Part shown: piece after piece, positions 1 through 7,655 of the stretch | Layout: every line of letters starts with the position of its first letter | Position numbering within the stretch: the first letter of the stretch is position 1 | NCBI GenBank assembly: GCA_030584025.1 | Contig: CP129487.1 | Span: 3,439,001-3,503,000 of the forward strand | Length of the DNA stretch: 64,000 nucleotides | Source of the DNA: Cyclobacteriaceae bacterium | GTDB taxonomy: Bacteria; Bacteroidota; Bacteroidia; Cytophagales; Cyclobacteriaceae | Reading direction: 5' to 3' | Position numbers and translations under genes: made by a program | The notes under the pieces: model-generated | Databases searched by the model: none | Told to the model about the DNA's origin: nothing | Seen by the model: the letters and a program-made list of their open reading frames with translations, nothing else

Positions 1-1
1 T

Positions 2-103
2 TGTCTGAAAGGCCATAAATCAGGCATCAAGTTTCATCAAAATTTGGGAAACAAGCCAATTCATCTGGTTTGGTTTGAATATGTTCCTGTTTGGTTAATT
101 TAA
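2..103 (+). CDS. 3' end of an unidentified upstream gene (partial)
   Basis: A frame open from the window edge gives 33 residues and ends with TAA at 101-103, nine bases before the ATG of the next gene. The tail is rich in aromatic and hydrophobic residues (it contains HLVWFEYVPVW), as in a real C-terminus. The tight spacing suggests it is cotranscribed with the TPK-like gene. I do not recognise the family, and the frame could be open by chance because it is so short. Confidence 0.35.
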   Translation, partial: CLKGHKSGIKFHQNLGNKPIHLVWFEYVPVWLI

Positions 104-111
104 CAGTAATT

Positions 112-684
112 ATGTCGTCACACCACATTGTTCGGGAAAATCAGGAGCCTGCGTTGCTTATTGCAGATGCTGAAAATCTTCCATTTATATGGATTGAACA
201 ATTGCTGGAGTGGAGCCCAACTGTTATTGTACTGGAGTCCGCACTCGAAACCGTGCTGAGCTGGGGAATAAAATTAGATATGGTGATCAGTGCACCGGAG
301 CAGGTGAGTGGATATGTGAAGTTGCTAAATGATCAGGCACCTGTGAAGATTTTAAGTCATCATACACCAGATCACCCAATAAATACCGGCATGATGTTTT
401 TAACGGCAGGAAAGTATAAAGCGGTAAATGTGGTGGGTGCTGCGCCTGACTTGGTTGAAGCTTTTGCTGACCGCCTGGATGTAGTAACTTTTTTTGAAGG
501 CAAGCGGTGGATTTTTACCCGCAACGGAAAATTTGAAAAGTGGGTAAGTCGGGGAACGCAATTTGAATTTCCGGAGAATGTAAAACCAATTGGTGGCTTA
601 GATGCACAAGGTCTTGCCATAAAAGATGGTGTGGTAAAGGCCGAAGCCGATTTTCCATTTTGGGTTGGAGAGGTGCTTCTGTAG
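112..684 (+). CDS. thiamine pyrophosphokinase-like protein, divergent
   Basis: This 190-residue protein looks like a thiamine pyrophosphokinase: an N-terminal alpha/beta part with the stretch LETVLSWGIKLDMVI aligning in character with the family's nucleotide-binding segment, and a C-terminal beta-rich part with PIGGLDAQGL. Active TPKs turn thiamine into thiamine diphosphate and carry DGGAN-type and GDFDS-type motifs; I cannot see either of them here, so this copy may be inactive or specialised. I chose the ATG at 112 over the upstream TTG at 91 because the TTG would overlap the preceding frame. No TPP riboswitch is visible. The family call is an inference from general resemblance. Confidence 0.5.
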   Translation: MSSHHIVRENQEPALLIADAENLPFIWIEQLLEWSPTVIVLESALETVLSWGIKLDMVISAPEQVSGYVKLLNDQAPVKILSHHTPDHPINTGMMFLTAGKYKAVNVVGAAPDLVEAFADRLDVVTFFEGKRWIFTRNGKFEKWVSRGTQFEFPENVKPIGGLDAQGLAIKDGVVKAEADFPFWVGEVLL

Positions 685-718
685 CCTGGTTAAATGTTTT
701 TCTGCTTTAAGAAAAGAG

Positions 719-743
719 ACCACGAAGACTCCAAGGCACTAAG
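719..743. repeat. dispersed intergenic repeat, short copy
   Basis: The sequence ACCACGAAGACTCCAAGGCA followed by CTAAG resembles the degenerate 'accactaaggcaccaag' type repeats seen again at 46383-46463 and 48744-48784. It lies between two converging genes, and the TAG stop of the hydrolase gene (739-741) lies inside it. Confidence 0.5.
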
Positions 744-1416
744 CTTTTATTAACTCGACAAGTTTATTCAATTCAACTTTTTCAATGGGATGAGGTGTAT
801 TTTCCAAAAGCTCGAACGTTCCGTTCGGTAACCAATCCGCTACTTGTTCCGAATATTTTCGATCGGCCATATCGTCCTGATCGCCAAGGCAGATTATAAT
901 TTTATGCTGAATGGTTTTCAGGTTTTCTTCGGTAAGCAATGGTTGGTTTCCCAGGCCCAGCATCATGCCGCGGGTTTTGTTCAATAATTCTTTCCAGTCG
1001 TTAGGGGAGTGGCGGTGTTCCAGTATGCGCGCGAAGGCAGGCACTTTTTCCAGAATTTTTTCAGCGTTTAGTTTTCGGACTTCCTGTTCAGCCGATTCAG
1101 GTGACCAATCGAATTTGGTGCCGAGTGTAGTAATTTTACCAACACGTTCCGGATGTTTTAAAGCAAGCCAAACCGCCACATACCCGCCCATGCTGTATCC
1201 GAATAGATCAACCTGATTAAGGGTTTGATTGTCAAGAAATGCCAACACATCATCAGCAAAAGTTTCAATGCCAAATGATCCCCGAAAGGGTGTGCCACTA
1301 TGCCCTGAAAAGTTGAGCATGAGAACAGCTCTTCCCTGAGCCTCCAGGTTTTGCTTTAACGGTTCAAGTTGAGATGACGAGCCAAGGGCTCCGTGAAGCA
1401 GAAGAACAGGATTCAT
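739..1416 (-). CDS. alpha/beta hydrolase
   Basis: A 225-residue alpha/beta-hydrolase fold enzyme. The oxyanion-side motif LLLHGALGSS is at residues 5-14, the nucleophile elbow GYSMGGY puts the catalytic serine at residue 75, and a late Asp (179-182, in LGDQDD) and His209 (TPHP) fit the remaining triad. The size is that of small carboxylesterase or BioH/MenH-like enzymes, but the substrate cannot be told. Its ATG overlaps the TGA of prmC by four bases, so the two genes are probably translationally coupled. The stop codon lies inside a dispersed repeat. Confidence 0.85.
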   Translation of the reverse strand: MNPVLLLHGALGSSSQLEPLKQNLEAQGRAVLMLNFSGHSGTPFRGSFGIETFADDVLAFLDNQTLNQVDLFGYSMGGYVAVWLALKHPERVGKITTLGTKFDWSPESAEQEVRKLNAEKILEKVPAFARILEHRHSPNDWKELLNKTRGMMLGLGNQPLLTEENLKTIQHKIIICLGDQDDMADRKYSEQVADWLPNGTFELLENTPHPIEKVELNKLVELIKA

Positions 1417-2273
1417 GCAGGATTCCAGGTTGCGAGTACAAAACGATTTTTACCATGCATGTCTTTAATGAGGGCAACATCGGTGTAATTTTCGGATTCA
1501 AATACGGAAACAGTTTCGTTGCCGTATAGGGCGTTGATTTCCACCACGACTTTGCCTCCCGGTTTTAGCACTTTTTTTCCACGCGCTGCAATGGCTTTAT
1601 AAAAAACCAATGGATCATTGTCGGGAACAAAAAGTGCCACATGGGGTTCGTGATCCAATACATGTTGCTGCATGGATTCCTTTTCTTGCTGCGTCACGTA
1701 GGGCGGGTTGCTTACAATAACATCAAGATCATGTACGGGAATGTCTTCGTGCAGGATGTCATGTTTAAGTAACTTGACCTGAGGCTCAAGTCGCTCAATA
1801 TTTTTTTGAGCGATTGTTAACGCTTCATTACTTACATCGGTGGCATACACTTCGGCATGGGGCATCAATGACTTTAATGAGATGGCAATGCAACCGCTTC
1901 CCGTTCCAATGTCGAGTATGCGAACGGTGGTTTCTTCACCGGTGGCAGGAGGAAACGGAACCTGTTTTACCAGTTCTTCGGTTTCGGGGCGCGGAATCAA
2001 CACAGCCGGACTAACCAGAAATCGTCTTCCAAGAAACTCCTCATCACCCAAAACATATTGAATCGGCTCATGGTCGTTTAGTCGTTGCGCAATGGTAACC
2101 AACTTGTTTTGTACATCCGTTGGTATCTCTACCTCTTTTTCCATTAATATTTCAGTGGTGGATAACCCCAACTCATGTTCCATAACCATGAAGCCGAGCT
2201 GCTGAATTTCTTCTGCAGATTCCTCCAGCTTGATTTTTTCTACAAATTCTGCATGCAGCTTTTTTGCGTTCAT
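1413..2273 (-). CDS. prmC: peptide chain release factor N5-glutamine methyltransferase
   Basis: PrmC (HemK) methylates the glutamine of the GGQ motif of release factors RF1 and RF2, using S-adenosylmethionine, and so speeds peptide release. The 286-residue protein has the N-terminal helical domain, the PRPETE segment at 95-100, the SAM-binding DIGTGSG at 121-127 and the catalytic NPPY at 189-192. I chose the ATG at 2273, because the longer reading frame begins with a TTG at 2339 that would overlap the start of the divergent ribD and adds 22 residues unlike the family. It is followed by the hydrolase gene with a four-base overlap. Confidence 0.93.
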   Translation of the reverse strand: MNAKKLHAEFVEKIKLEESAEEIQQLGFMVMEHELGLSTTEILMEKEVEIPTDVQNKLVTIAQRLNDHEPIQYVLGDEEFLGRRFLVSPAVLIPRPETEELVKQVPFPPATGEETTVRILDIGTGSGCIAISLKSLMPHAEVYATDVSNEALTIAQKNIERLEPQVKLLKHDILHEDIPVHDLDVIVSNPPYVTQQEKESMQQHVLDHEPHVALFVPDNDPLVFYKAIAARGKKVLKPGGKVVVEINALYGNETVSVFESENYTDVALIKDMHGKNRFVLATWNPA

Positions 2274-2338
2274 AGGCCTTTTGAAAATCTTTCTTCGCGA
2301 AAACTGTTGTAAGTTTACATCCACCTGTAAAATTAACA

Positions 2339-3379
2339 ATGAAGAAACACGATCACCACATTGATGAGCTTTTTATGCAGCGTTGTCTGGAATTGGCTGC
2401 ATTGGGCCGTGGAACTGTGAGCCCGAATCCGTTGGTGGGATGTGTTATTGTGCATAATGATAGAATAATTGGAGAGGGCTGGCATAAAAAATTTGGTGAA
2501 GCACATGCGGAAGTAAATGCGGTAGCTGCTGTTGAAAATCAGGAATTACTGAAAGAGAGCACCGTGTATGTCAATCTTGAACCGTGCTCACATTTTGGTA
2601 AAACCCCACCGTGTGTTGATCTGTTGATTCGTCATCAGGTAAAAAAAGTAGTAATCGCGAATCTCGACACACATCCAAACGTTTCTGGTGAGGGAATAAA
2701 AAAACTACGTGAGGCCGGCATTGAAGTGATTACCGGAATACTGGATAAGCAAGGGCGTGAGTTAAACAAACGTTTCTTTACCGATGTAGAGAAAAAGCGC
2801 CCATACATTATTTTAAAATGGGCGCAGACTGCGGATGGATTTATCGCGCAAGCCAATTACGATTCGAAATGGATCAGCAACGAATTTTCACGACAACTGG
2901 TGCATAAGTGGCGCAGTGAAGAGGATGCCATATTGTTGGGGACTAAAACGGTGTTTCACGATAACCCGCAATTGAATGTTCGGGAGTGGACGGGAAGAAA
3001 TCCGGTTCGTATTGTGATTGATCGGTTTTTAAAATTGAGTGAAAAGCTGAACGTGTTTGACCGCAGTCAGAAGACAATTGTGTATAATGTATTGAAGCAC
3101 GAAGAGCACGACAACTTGATTCTGGCGCGTATTGATGAAACGGATTTCCTGCCACAACTTTTACAGGATTTGCACAAACGCGGCATTCAATCCGTAATCG
3201 TAGAAGGTGGTGCGCAAACCTTACAATTTTTCATATCAAGTGGATTGTGGGATGAGGCACGTATTTTCCAAGCTACACGCATCTTTGGAAAGGGAATTAA
3301 AGCACCTGAACTGAAAGGAAAACTTTCTTCAACGGAAACCGTTTCGACAGATACCTTGTTTACATACCACCCATTATGA
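2339..3379 (+). CDS. ribD: bifunctional riboflavin deaminase/reductase RibD
   Basis: RibD carries out the deaminase and reductase steps of riboflavin synthesis on the pyrimidine intermediate. The N-terminal cytidine-deaminase-like domain has the zinc motif HAE at 56-58 and PCSHFGKTPPC at 82-92; the reductase domain follows from about residue 145 to 346 and contains VEGGAQTLQFF near its end. The length (346) is normal for the fused enzyme. It starts a tight plus-strand run: its TGA overlaps the ATG of the cupin gene by four bases. The 65-bp gap to prmC must hold both promoters; a TAAGTTTA box at 2310-2317 is a weak -7 candidate. Confidence 0.95.
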   Translation: MKKHDHHIDELFMQRCLELAALGRGTVSPNPLVGCVIVHNDRIIGEGWHKKFGEAHAEVNAVAAVENQELLKESTVYVNLEPCSHFGKTPPCVDLLIRHQVKKVVIANLDTHPNVSGEGIKKLREAGIEVITGILDKQGRELNKRFFTDVEKKRPYIILKWAQTADGFIAQANYDSKWISNEFSRQLVHKWRSEEDAILLGTKTVFHDNPQLNVREWTGRNPVRIVIDRFLKLSEKLNVFDRSQKTIVYNVLKHEEHDNLILARIDETDFLPQLLQDLHKRGIQSVIVEGGAQTLQFFISSGLWDEARIFQATRIFGKGIKAPELKGKLSSTETVSTDTLFTYHPL

Positions 3380-3738
3380 TGGAAAAGATTAATCTAAAAG
3401 AAAAATTTGCTCAGTTTACAGATCATTGGAATCCAAGGATCATTGGTGAACTGAATGGACAGCAAGTAAAGGTTACCAAATTAAAGGGCGAGTTTTTCTG
3501 GCATCATCACGAGCATGAAGATGAACTGTTTTTGATCATCAAAGGAAAATTAAAGATTGAGTTTCGGGATAGGACCGTTGAAATTGGTGAAGGTGAATTT
3601 ATTATTGTTCCCCGCGGTATAGAGCACAGGCCAGTGGCTGATGAAGAGGTGGAAGTAATGCTGTTTGAACCGGCCTCAACGTTGAACACGGGGAATGTGG
3701 AGAATGAAAGGACAAAGAGAGTTTTGGATAAGATTTAG
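3376..3738 (+). CDS. cupin domain protein
   Basis: A 120-residue single-domain cupin. The metal-binding motif 1 is clear (HHHEHEDELF, residues 36-45, then the glutamate and glycine of the first strand pair), and motif 2 follows around IIVPRGIEHRPVA (residues 76-88). Such small cupins bind a metal and act as isomerases, sugar-binding or sensor proteins; the substrate is not predictable. It begins with ATGATG overlapping the end of ribD and ends 11 bases before hicB, so it very likely shares their transcript. Confidence 0.85.
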   Translation: MMEKINLKEKFAQFTDHWNPRIIGELNGQQVKVTKLKGEFFWHHHEHEDELFLIIKGKLKIEFRDRTVEIGEGEFIIVPRGIEHRPVADEEVEVMLFEPASTLNTGNVENERTKRVLDKI

Positions 3739-3749
3739 TAACTTGAGTT

Positions 3750-3968
3750 ATGAAATTTACAATAGTAATAGAAAAGTCGGAAGATGGATGGTACGTAGGC
3801 CAATTGGAAGAAGTGCCTGCAGCCATTTCTCAGGGGAAGACAATCGAAGAATGTAAAGCCAATGTGTTGGACGCCCTGCTTGAAATATTTGATACAAATC
3901 GTGAACTGATAGAAGTAGAGTACCGTGGTAGAAATGTAATTAAGGACTCTGTTGAATTGGTTGGATGA
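3750..3968 (+). CDS. hicB: HicB-type antitoxin
   Basis: A 72-residue protein with the HicB-like antitoxin fold: an opening beta strand (MKFTIVIEKSEDGWYVG), the proline turn LEEVPAAISQG and the helix TIEECKANVLDALLEIF. In the family this partially degraded RNase-H-like domain covers the HicA active site. It is short: there is no room for the C-terminal HTH or ribbon-helix-helix domain that larger HicB proteins use to repress their operon, so autoregulation is doubtful. It overlaps hicA by four bases (ATGA), and the order is antitoxin then toxin. Confidence 0.88.
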   Translation: MKFTIVIEKSEDGWYVGQLEEVPAAISQGKTIEECKANVLDALLEIFDTNRELIEVEYRGRNVIKDSVELVG

Positions 3969-4153
3969 AGCGAAAAGAATTCCTGAGGCATTTGCATGCG
4001 CAGGGATGCGTTTTGTTGCGGGAAGGAAGCAATCATTCAATCTATCAAAATCCAATAAATAAAAAGCAAACTGCAGTAGGGCGTCATCCCGAACTTTCTG
4101 ATTTATTGTGTAGAAAAATCTGTAAACAACTGGAAATTCCCTTTACAAATTAA
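3965..4153 (+). CDS. hicA: HicA-type mRNA interferase toxin
   Basis: A 62-residue HicA toxin with a double-stranded-RNA-binding-like fold. The N-terminal helix KRKEFLRHLHAQGCVLLREG and the catalytic histidine in SNHSIYQNP (His at about residue 24) are clear, followed by the conserved basic and HPE segments before the last helix. HicA toxins cut mRNAs and stop translation until HicB binds them. Its start overlaps hicB, and its TAA overlaps the ATG of the next gene (TAATG), which puts the module inside a chromosomal operon and not on an obvious mobile element. Confidence 0.88.
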   Translation: MKRKEFLRHLHAQGCVLLREGSNHSIYQNPINKKQTAVGRHPELSDLLCRKICKQLEIPFTN

Positions 4154-4656
4154 TGGCTGAAGAACTCATCATATCCACATCAACTGATAAGCAGCAGCGT
4201 TACGAAACGCTGGTTCCACAAATCGAGGCACTTGTTTCTGGCGAACCGGATGTTGTGGCTAACTTATCGAACATTGCTGCAGCCCTAAAGCAAACCATGA
4301 ATTATTTCTGGGTGGGTTTTTACCTGGTTAAAGATAATTCCATGCCTACCGGCAGGCAGGAACTCGTGCTCGGGCCCTTTCAAGGACCAATTGCCTGTAC
4401 CCGAATTGGATTGGGTAAAGGTGTGTGCGGAACTTCCTGGAAGGAAAGGCGCACGATCATCGTTCCTAATGTGGATGAATTCCCCGGCCACATTGCGTGT
4501 AGCTCGGCATCAAAATCTGAAATTGTATTGCCCGCATTTAAAAACAACGAGGTTTTTCTGGTATTGGATGTCGACAGCGATAGCCTGAACGACTTTGACG
4601 AAGTGGATGAAAAATACCTGGAGCAAGTGATGCGGATTATTGAGCGTTTCATTTAA
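4153..4656 (+). CDS. msrC: free methionine-(R)-sulfoxide reductase, GAF domain
   Basis: A GAF-domain enzyme that reduces free L-methionine-(R)-sulfoxide. The three conserved cysteines are present at residues 82 (ACTRIGLGKG), 92 (GVCGTS) and 116 (GHIACSSAS), and the family motif SEIVLP follows. Members usually read straight from the FYLV strand into the LVLGPFQG strand; here seven residues, SMPTGRQ (63-69), are inserted between them. They are encoded by 4339-4359, which contains a near-palindromic repeat. The insertion lies in a surface turn and does not touch the cysteines, so the enzyme is probably active. It is the last gene of the ribD run. Confidence 0.92.
   Translation: MAEELIISTSTDKQQRYETLVPQIEALVSGEPDVVANLSNIAAALKQTMNYFWVGFYLVKDNSMPTGRQELVLGPFQGPIACTRIGLGKGVCGTSWKERRTIIVPNVDEFPGHIACSSASKSEIVLPAFKNNEVFLVLDVDSDSLNDFDEVDEKYLEQVMRIIERFI
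4339..4359. repeat. 21-bp near-palindromic insertion inside the fRMsr gene
   Basis: The core TGCCTACCGGCAGGCA (4343-4358) is an inverted repeat when two G-T pairs are allowed. It adds exactly seven codons (SMPTGRQ) to a loop where the family has none. The length keeps the reading frame. No second copy was seen elsewhere in this window. Confidence 0.65.
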
Positions 4657-4664
4657 CAGTTGAT

Positions 4665-4690
4665 TTCCCCCATAAGGAAGGGGAACTTTT
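4665..4690 (+). terminator. weak hairpin after the ribD-fRMsr operon
   Basis: TTCCCC at 4665-4670 pairs with GGGGAA at 4680-4685 across a nine-base loop and is followed by CTTTT. It lies just after the fRMsr stop codon. The short T run makes it a weak candidate. Confidence 0.4.
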
Positions 4691-4723
4691 CCGGTTCTGT
4701 AAAATCCTCTTTTTAATCGGAGG

Positions 4724-4731
4724 TACATTTG
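4724..4731 (+). promoter_or_regulatory. candidate Bacteroidota -7 box for the secreted repeat protein
   Basis: TACATTTG matches TAnnTTTG exactly and lies 33 bases before the ATG at 4764. No good TTTG -33 box was found at the usual distance. Confidence 0.4.
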
Positions 4732-4763
4732 CTACATTCGTAAGCCTTCTCAATCAGGCTGGT

Positions 4764-5804
4764 ATGGCTAAATTCATTACAGGCGTTTTTGTAACGCTTT
4801 CCTTTTTAGTGGGTGCACAAATCGGTTCCAAAGTTCAACAACAATCAGGCATTCATGGAGTCTGGACCAACAATCAATTTGGTTATCAGATGACGCTGAT
4901 GTTAAACAAAGATGGCTCTGGCGAATTTGATGGTGCGCCCATGAAGTATGTACTTTCCGGAAGCACGCTTTCGCTGACTATGGACGGAGCAACAACGAAG
5001 TATACCTATGCACAGCAAGGAAATTCGCTTACCCTTTCGGGTGGTGATATTGATGGTAATATTATTTTTTCGCGGCAGGGTGTAGGTGCGGTCAACACAC
5101 CAGCACAACCTACACAGTCTTCAAACCTTCCTGCGGTACAACAAGGTAATTCTATGAATGCAACTTCAGGTGGCAGTATTGTGGGCACATGGAGTGGCAA
5201 TGGCGAAACCATTGAGTTTAAAAATAATGGCCAATGTTTATACATGGGTCAAACCATGGCGTATCAAATATCCGGTAATAATATTGTGCTGCAAACGCAA
5301 CAGGGTCAGGTTCCGTTGGCTTATTCATTAAATGGAAATCAACTAACCATTTCGGGTGGCGGGTTGAGCTACACGTATTCCCGAGGAGGTTCGGGTACAA
5401 CGAATACAGGAACACCGATGTCACCCGGAACAGGAACCCCTGGCAAAGGCCGCGTGGCGCAGGAACTTGTTGGTAAATGGTGCTGGACGAACGTGACCTC
5501 TACCAACTCGGGTGGATCAACTTCAGAGCGATGCATTACGCTAAACGCAGATGGAACATACCAGTATGCGGCTGAGCGATCATCAAGTGTGAACACAAAC
5601 GCATACTATGGGGGAACGAATTCACAAAGCAGTGATCAAGGTACCTGGACGTATGATGGCGTTCGCATTTATTACAACTCGCAGATGGGGCAAGGTTCTG
5701 GATCATATGCGTTGGAGAAACGCAACCATCCTAAAAATGGTGATCCCATGATTGTGTTGGATGGCGAACCGTATGTAACGTATTATCAAAAACCAAGGTG
5801 GTAA
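4764..5804 (+). CDS. secreted protein with three lipocalin-like repeats
   Basis: A 346-residue exported protein with a hydrophobic N-terminal segment (residues 4-19). After it come three related beta-rich units of about 70-100 residues, each opening with G-x-W: GIHGVWTNNQ (about 29), SIVGTWSGNG (about 138) and ELVGKWCWTN (about 235), with G/S/T/P-rich linkers between them. The first two units share the order LxxxGxG...MxYxxSGxxLxL...Y...GNxLTxSGG. This pattern resembles the small lipocalin-like or DUF5640-type domains common in Bacteroidota; no ligand can be named. It is upstream of the Tat aminotransferase by 13 bases and may share its transcript. Confidence 0.75.
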   Translation: MAKFITGVFVTLSFLVGAQIGSKVQQQSGIHGVWTNNQFGYQMTLMLNKDGSGEFDGAPMKYVLSGSTLSLTMDGATTKYTYAQQGNSLTLSGGDIDGNIIFSRQGVGAVNTPAQPTQSSNLPAVQQGNSMNATSGGSIVGTWSGNGETIEFKNNGQCLYMGQTMAYQISGNNIVLQTQQGQVPLAYSLNGNQLTISGGGLSYTYSRGGSGTTNTGTPMSPGTGTPGKGRVAQELVGKWCWTNVTSTNSGGSTSERCITLNADGTYQYAAERSSSVNTNAYYGGTNSQSSDQGTWTYDGVRIYYNSQMGQGSGSYALEKRNHPKNGDPMIVLDGEPYVTYYQKPRW

Positions 5805-5817
5805 AAAATAAAAGATT

Positions 5818-6957
5818 ATGACAACACGCAGACAATGGTTGAAATCAGCGCTGGCAGCGGGTGCAGGTTTACCCCTGAGTTTAACCTTAGCCAATGAGTT
5901 AATGGCCGCACCGGTGAGTCGGGCGGAGTGGTTGTATGGTATTGAACCAAAAAACTTGAATCAACTTGTTCGGTTGGGGTCAAATGAAAATCCGTATGGT
6001 CCTTCTGATAAAGCACGCAAAGCCATTATTGCCAGCATAAGTGAAGGAAACCGCTATGCGCATGGTGTGGCTCAAGATCTACGCAAAGTAATTGCTGCGC
6101 GTGAAGGTGTAGCACCGGAAAACGTGTTGTTGGGTGGTGGCTCATCTGAGTTGCTTTGCCTTACCGGCATCTCTGTTGGCCTGGAAGGCGGTTCCGTACT
6201 GTCAGCATTCCCAACTTTCCGCCTGTTGATGGATTATGCACAGAAATTTAATGCCCGTTGGGATCAGGTAAACCTGGATGATAACATGGTGCATGATCTG
6301 GAGGCTATGGCATCTGCGGTTAAGGGTGATACTAAAATTATTTTTGTTGTGAATCCAAACAATCCTACCGGTACTGTTTTGGACACTGAAAAACTAAAAT
6401 CGTTTTGCATAGAAACGAGTAAGCGGGCTACCGTGTTTGTGGATGAAGCCTATATCGAATTTCTGGATCAATACGAAAGTAAATCCATGGTGCAGTTGGT
6501 GAAGGAGGGACATAATGCAATTGTATGCAGAACATTTTCAAAAATTTATGGCCTCGCAGGTTTACGCATTGGTTATTTAATTGGTCAACCCGATACGCTG
6601 AAGAAAATTGCCTCGAAGCAAATGTGGGGCAATTATAACCAGGCGGGTTTAGCTGCAGCCGCGGCCAGCTTAGAGGATAAGGATTTTGTGGCCATGACAC
6701 GCAAGAAAAATGCAGAGGCCCGTCAGCACTTGTTCAATTACCTCGACAGCAAAAAATGGTCGTATGGAAAATCAGTAGCCAACGTGGTATTTTTTCCTGC
6801 TCCGATAGATGGAAAAACCATTCTTGAAGAAACCGAGAAGAAGGGGTATCAAATTCGCGTGTGGGATTATGCGGGTAAGGAATGGTGCCGGGTAAGCATC
6901 GGCACACTGGAGGAAATGAAAGGATTTACAAAAGCGTTTGATCAGGTAATTGCGTAA
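5818..6957 (+). CDS. Tat-exported HisC-like aminotransferase
   Basis: A fold-type I PLP-dependent aminotransferase of the histidinol-phosphate aminotransferase family, 379 residues. The motifs NPNNPTG (179-185), VDEAY (208-212) and FSKIYGLAGLR with the PLP lysine at 242 are intact. The N-terminus carries a twin-arginine signal, TTRRQWLKSA followed by a hydrophobic stretch to about residue 27, so the enzyme should fold with its cofactor in the cytoplasm and be exported. The cytoplasmic HisC of histidine synthesis has no such signal, so the substrate is probably different. No his genes are nearby. Confidence 0.85.
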   Translation: MTTRRQWLKSALAAGAGLPLSLTLANELMAAPVSRAEWLYGIEPKNLNQLVRLGSNENPYGPSDKARKAIIASISEGNRYAHGVAQDLRKVIAAREGVAPENVLLGGGSSELLCLTGISVGLEGGSVLSAFPTFRLLMDYAQKFNARWDQVNLDDNMVHDLEAMASAVKGDTKIIFVVNPNNPTGTVLDTEKLKSFCIETSKRATVFVDEAYIEFLDQYESKSMVQLVKEGHNAIVCRTFSKIYGLAGLRIGYLIGQPDTLKKIASKQMWGNYNQAGLAAAAASLEDKDFVAMTRKKNAEARQHLFNYLDSKKWSYGKSVANVVFFPAPIDGKTILEETEKKGYQIRVWDYAGKEWCRVSIGTLEEMKGFTKAFDQVIA

Positions 6958-6974
6958 CTAACCAAAGCCAGTCG

Positions 6975-7655
6975 ATGAAGAAACTCTCACTTGCAAAATA
7001 TAACATCGACTGGCCTAATCATTTAATTGGTTTTTTCAGCGCCCTCTTTGGAATCTTGATTGCATTTGAGTTAGACGAGTGGCGCGAGCGGCATAATCAG
7101 CAAGAACTGGCCGATATTGCCTTTTCCAGGATGCTGACAGAAATAGAGTTTAATCAGAATATTCTTCATGCCAATGTAAATGAAAACCTCGATCGCATTC
7201 GGGTATTGGATAACCTAACCGCCAAACTCAACGATCAACTTCTCTTTATTGGTGAGGCGCGTGAAGCAGATTCGCTTAATCAACATTACTCCAATTATAT
7301 CCACATTGAAACGGATATTAACCAAACGGATCGGGCAGGAAAACCAACCTATATTGGCGTGTCCTCATTGTCTATGATTCCTCAACATACATCCGCCTGG
7401 GAATCGGCTAAAGCAACCGGTGCCCTTAATTTTTTAGGATATGAACGGGTAATTGCGTTATCAACAGTATATAATTATTCCAGTATAGTTGAAGAGCTCA
7501 AGGCCATCCATGAACTCTCCAAAAAGGCAGATAACATTTCAATACGATCTCAACTCAGGCTTTACCTGGATGAAGTTGAAAAATCCTTGAAAATTGTGGA
7601 GCGCGAACTGGCGGAGTACGATCAGTTCGTTAGCATACTCAATTCATTTGATTGA
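6975..7655 (+). CDS. membrane-anchored hypothetical protein, DUF6090-like
   Basis: A 226-residue protein with one N-terminal membrane segment (about residues 17-33, LIGFFSALFGILIAFEL) directly followed by the charged DEWRERHNQQE, then a mainly helical extramembrane part. The arrangement of membrane helix, W-x-E/R-rich helix and a later SAWESAKATGAL motif resembles DUF6090 proteins of Bacteroidota, whose function is unknown. It lies 17 bases after the aminotransferase and may be cotranscribed. Its 3' end overlaps the end of the convergent desaturase gene by 34 bases. Confidence 0.65.
   Translation: MKKLSLAKYNIDWPNHLIGFFSALFGILIAFELDEWRERHNQQELADIAFSRMLTEIEFNQNILHANVNENLDRIRVLDNLTAKLNDQLLFIGEAREADSLNQHYSNYIHIETDINQTDRAGKPTYIGVSSLSMIPQHTSAWESAKATGALNFLGYERVIALSTVYNYSSIVEELKAIHELSKKADNISIRSQLRLYLDEVEKSLKIVERELAEYDQFVSILNSFD

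Noticed and set aside
3735..4055. Minus-strand open frame across hicBA
   Set aside because: It overlaps two well-supported genes in full and has no recognisable features.
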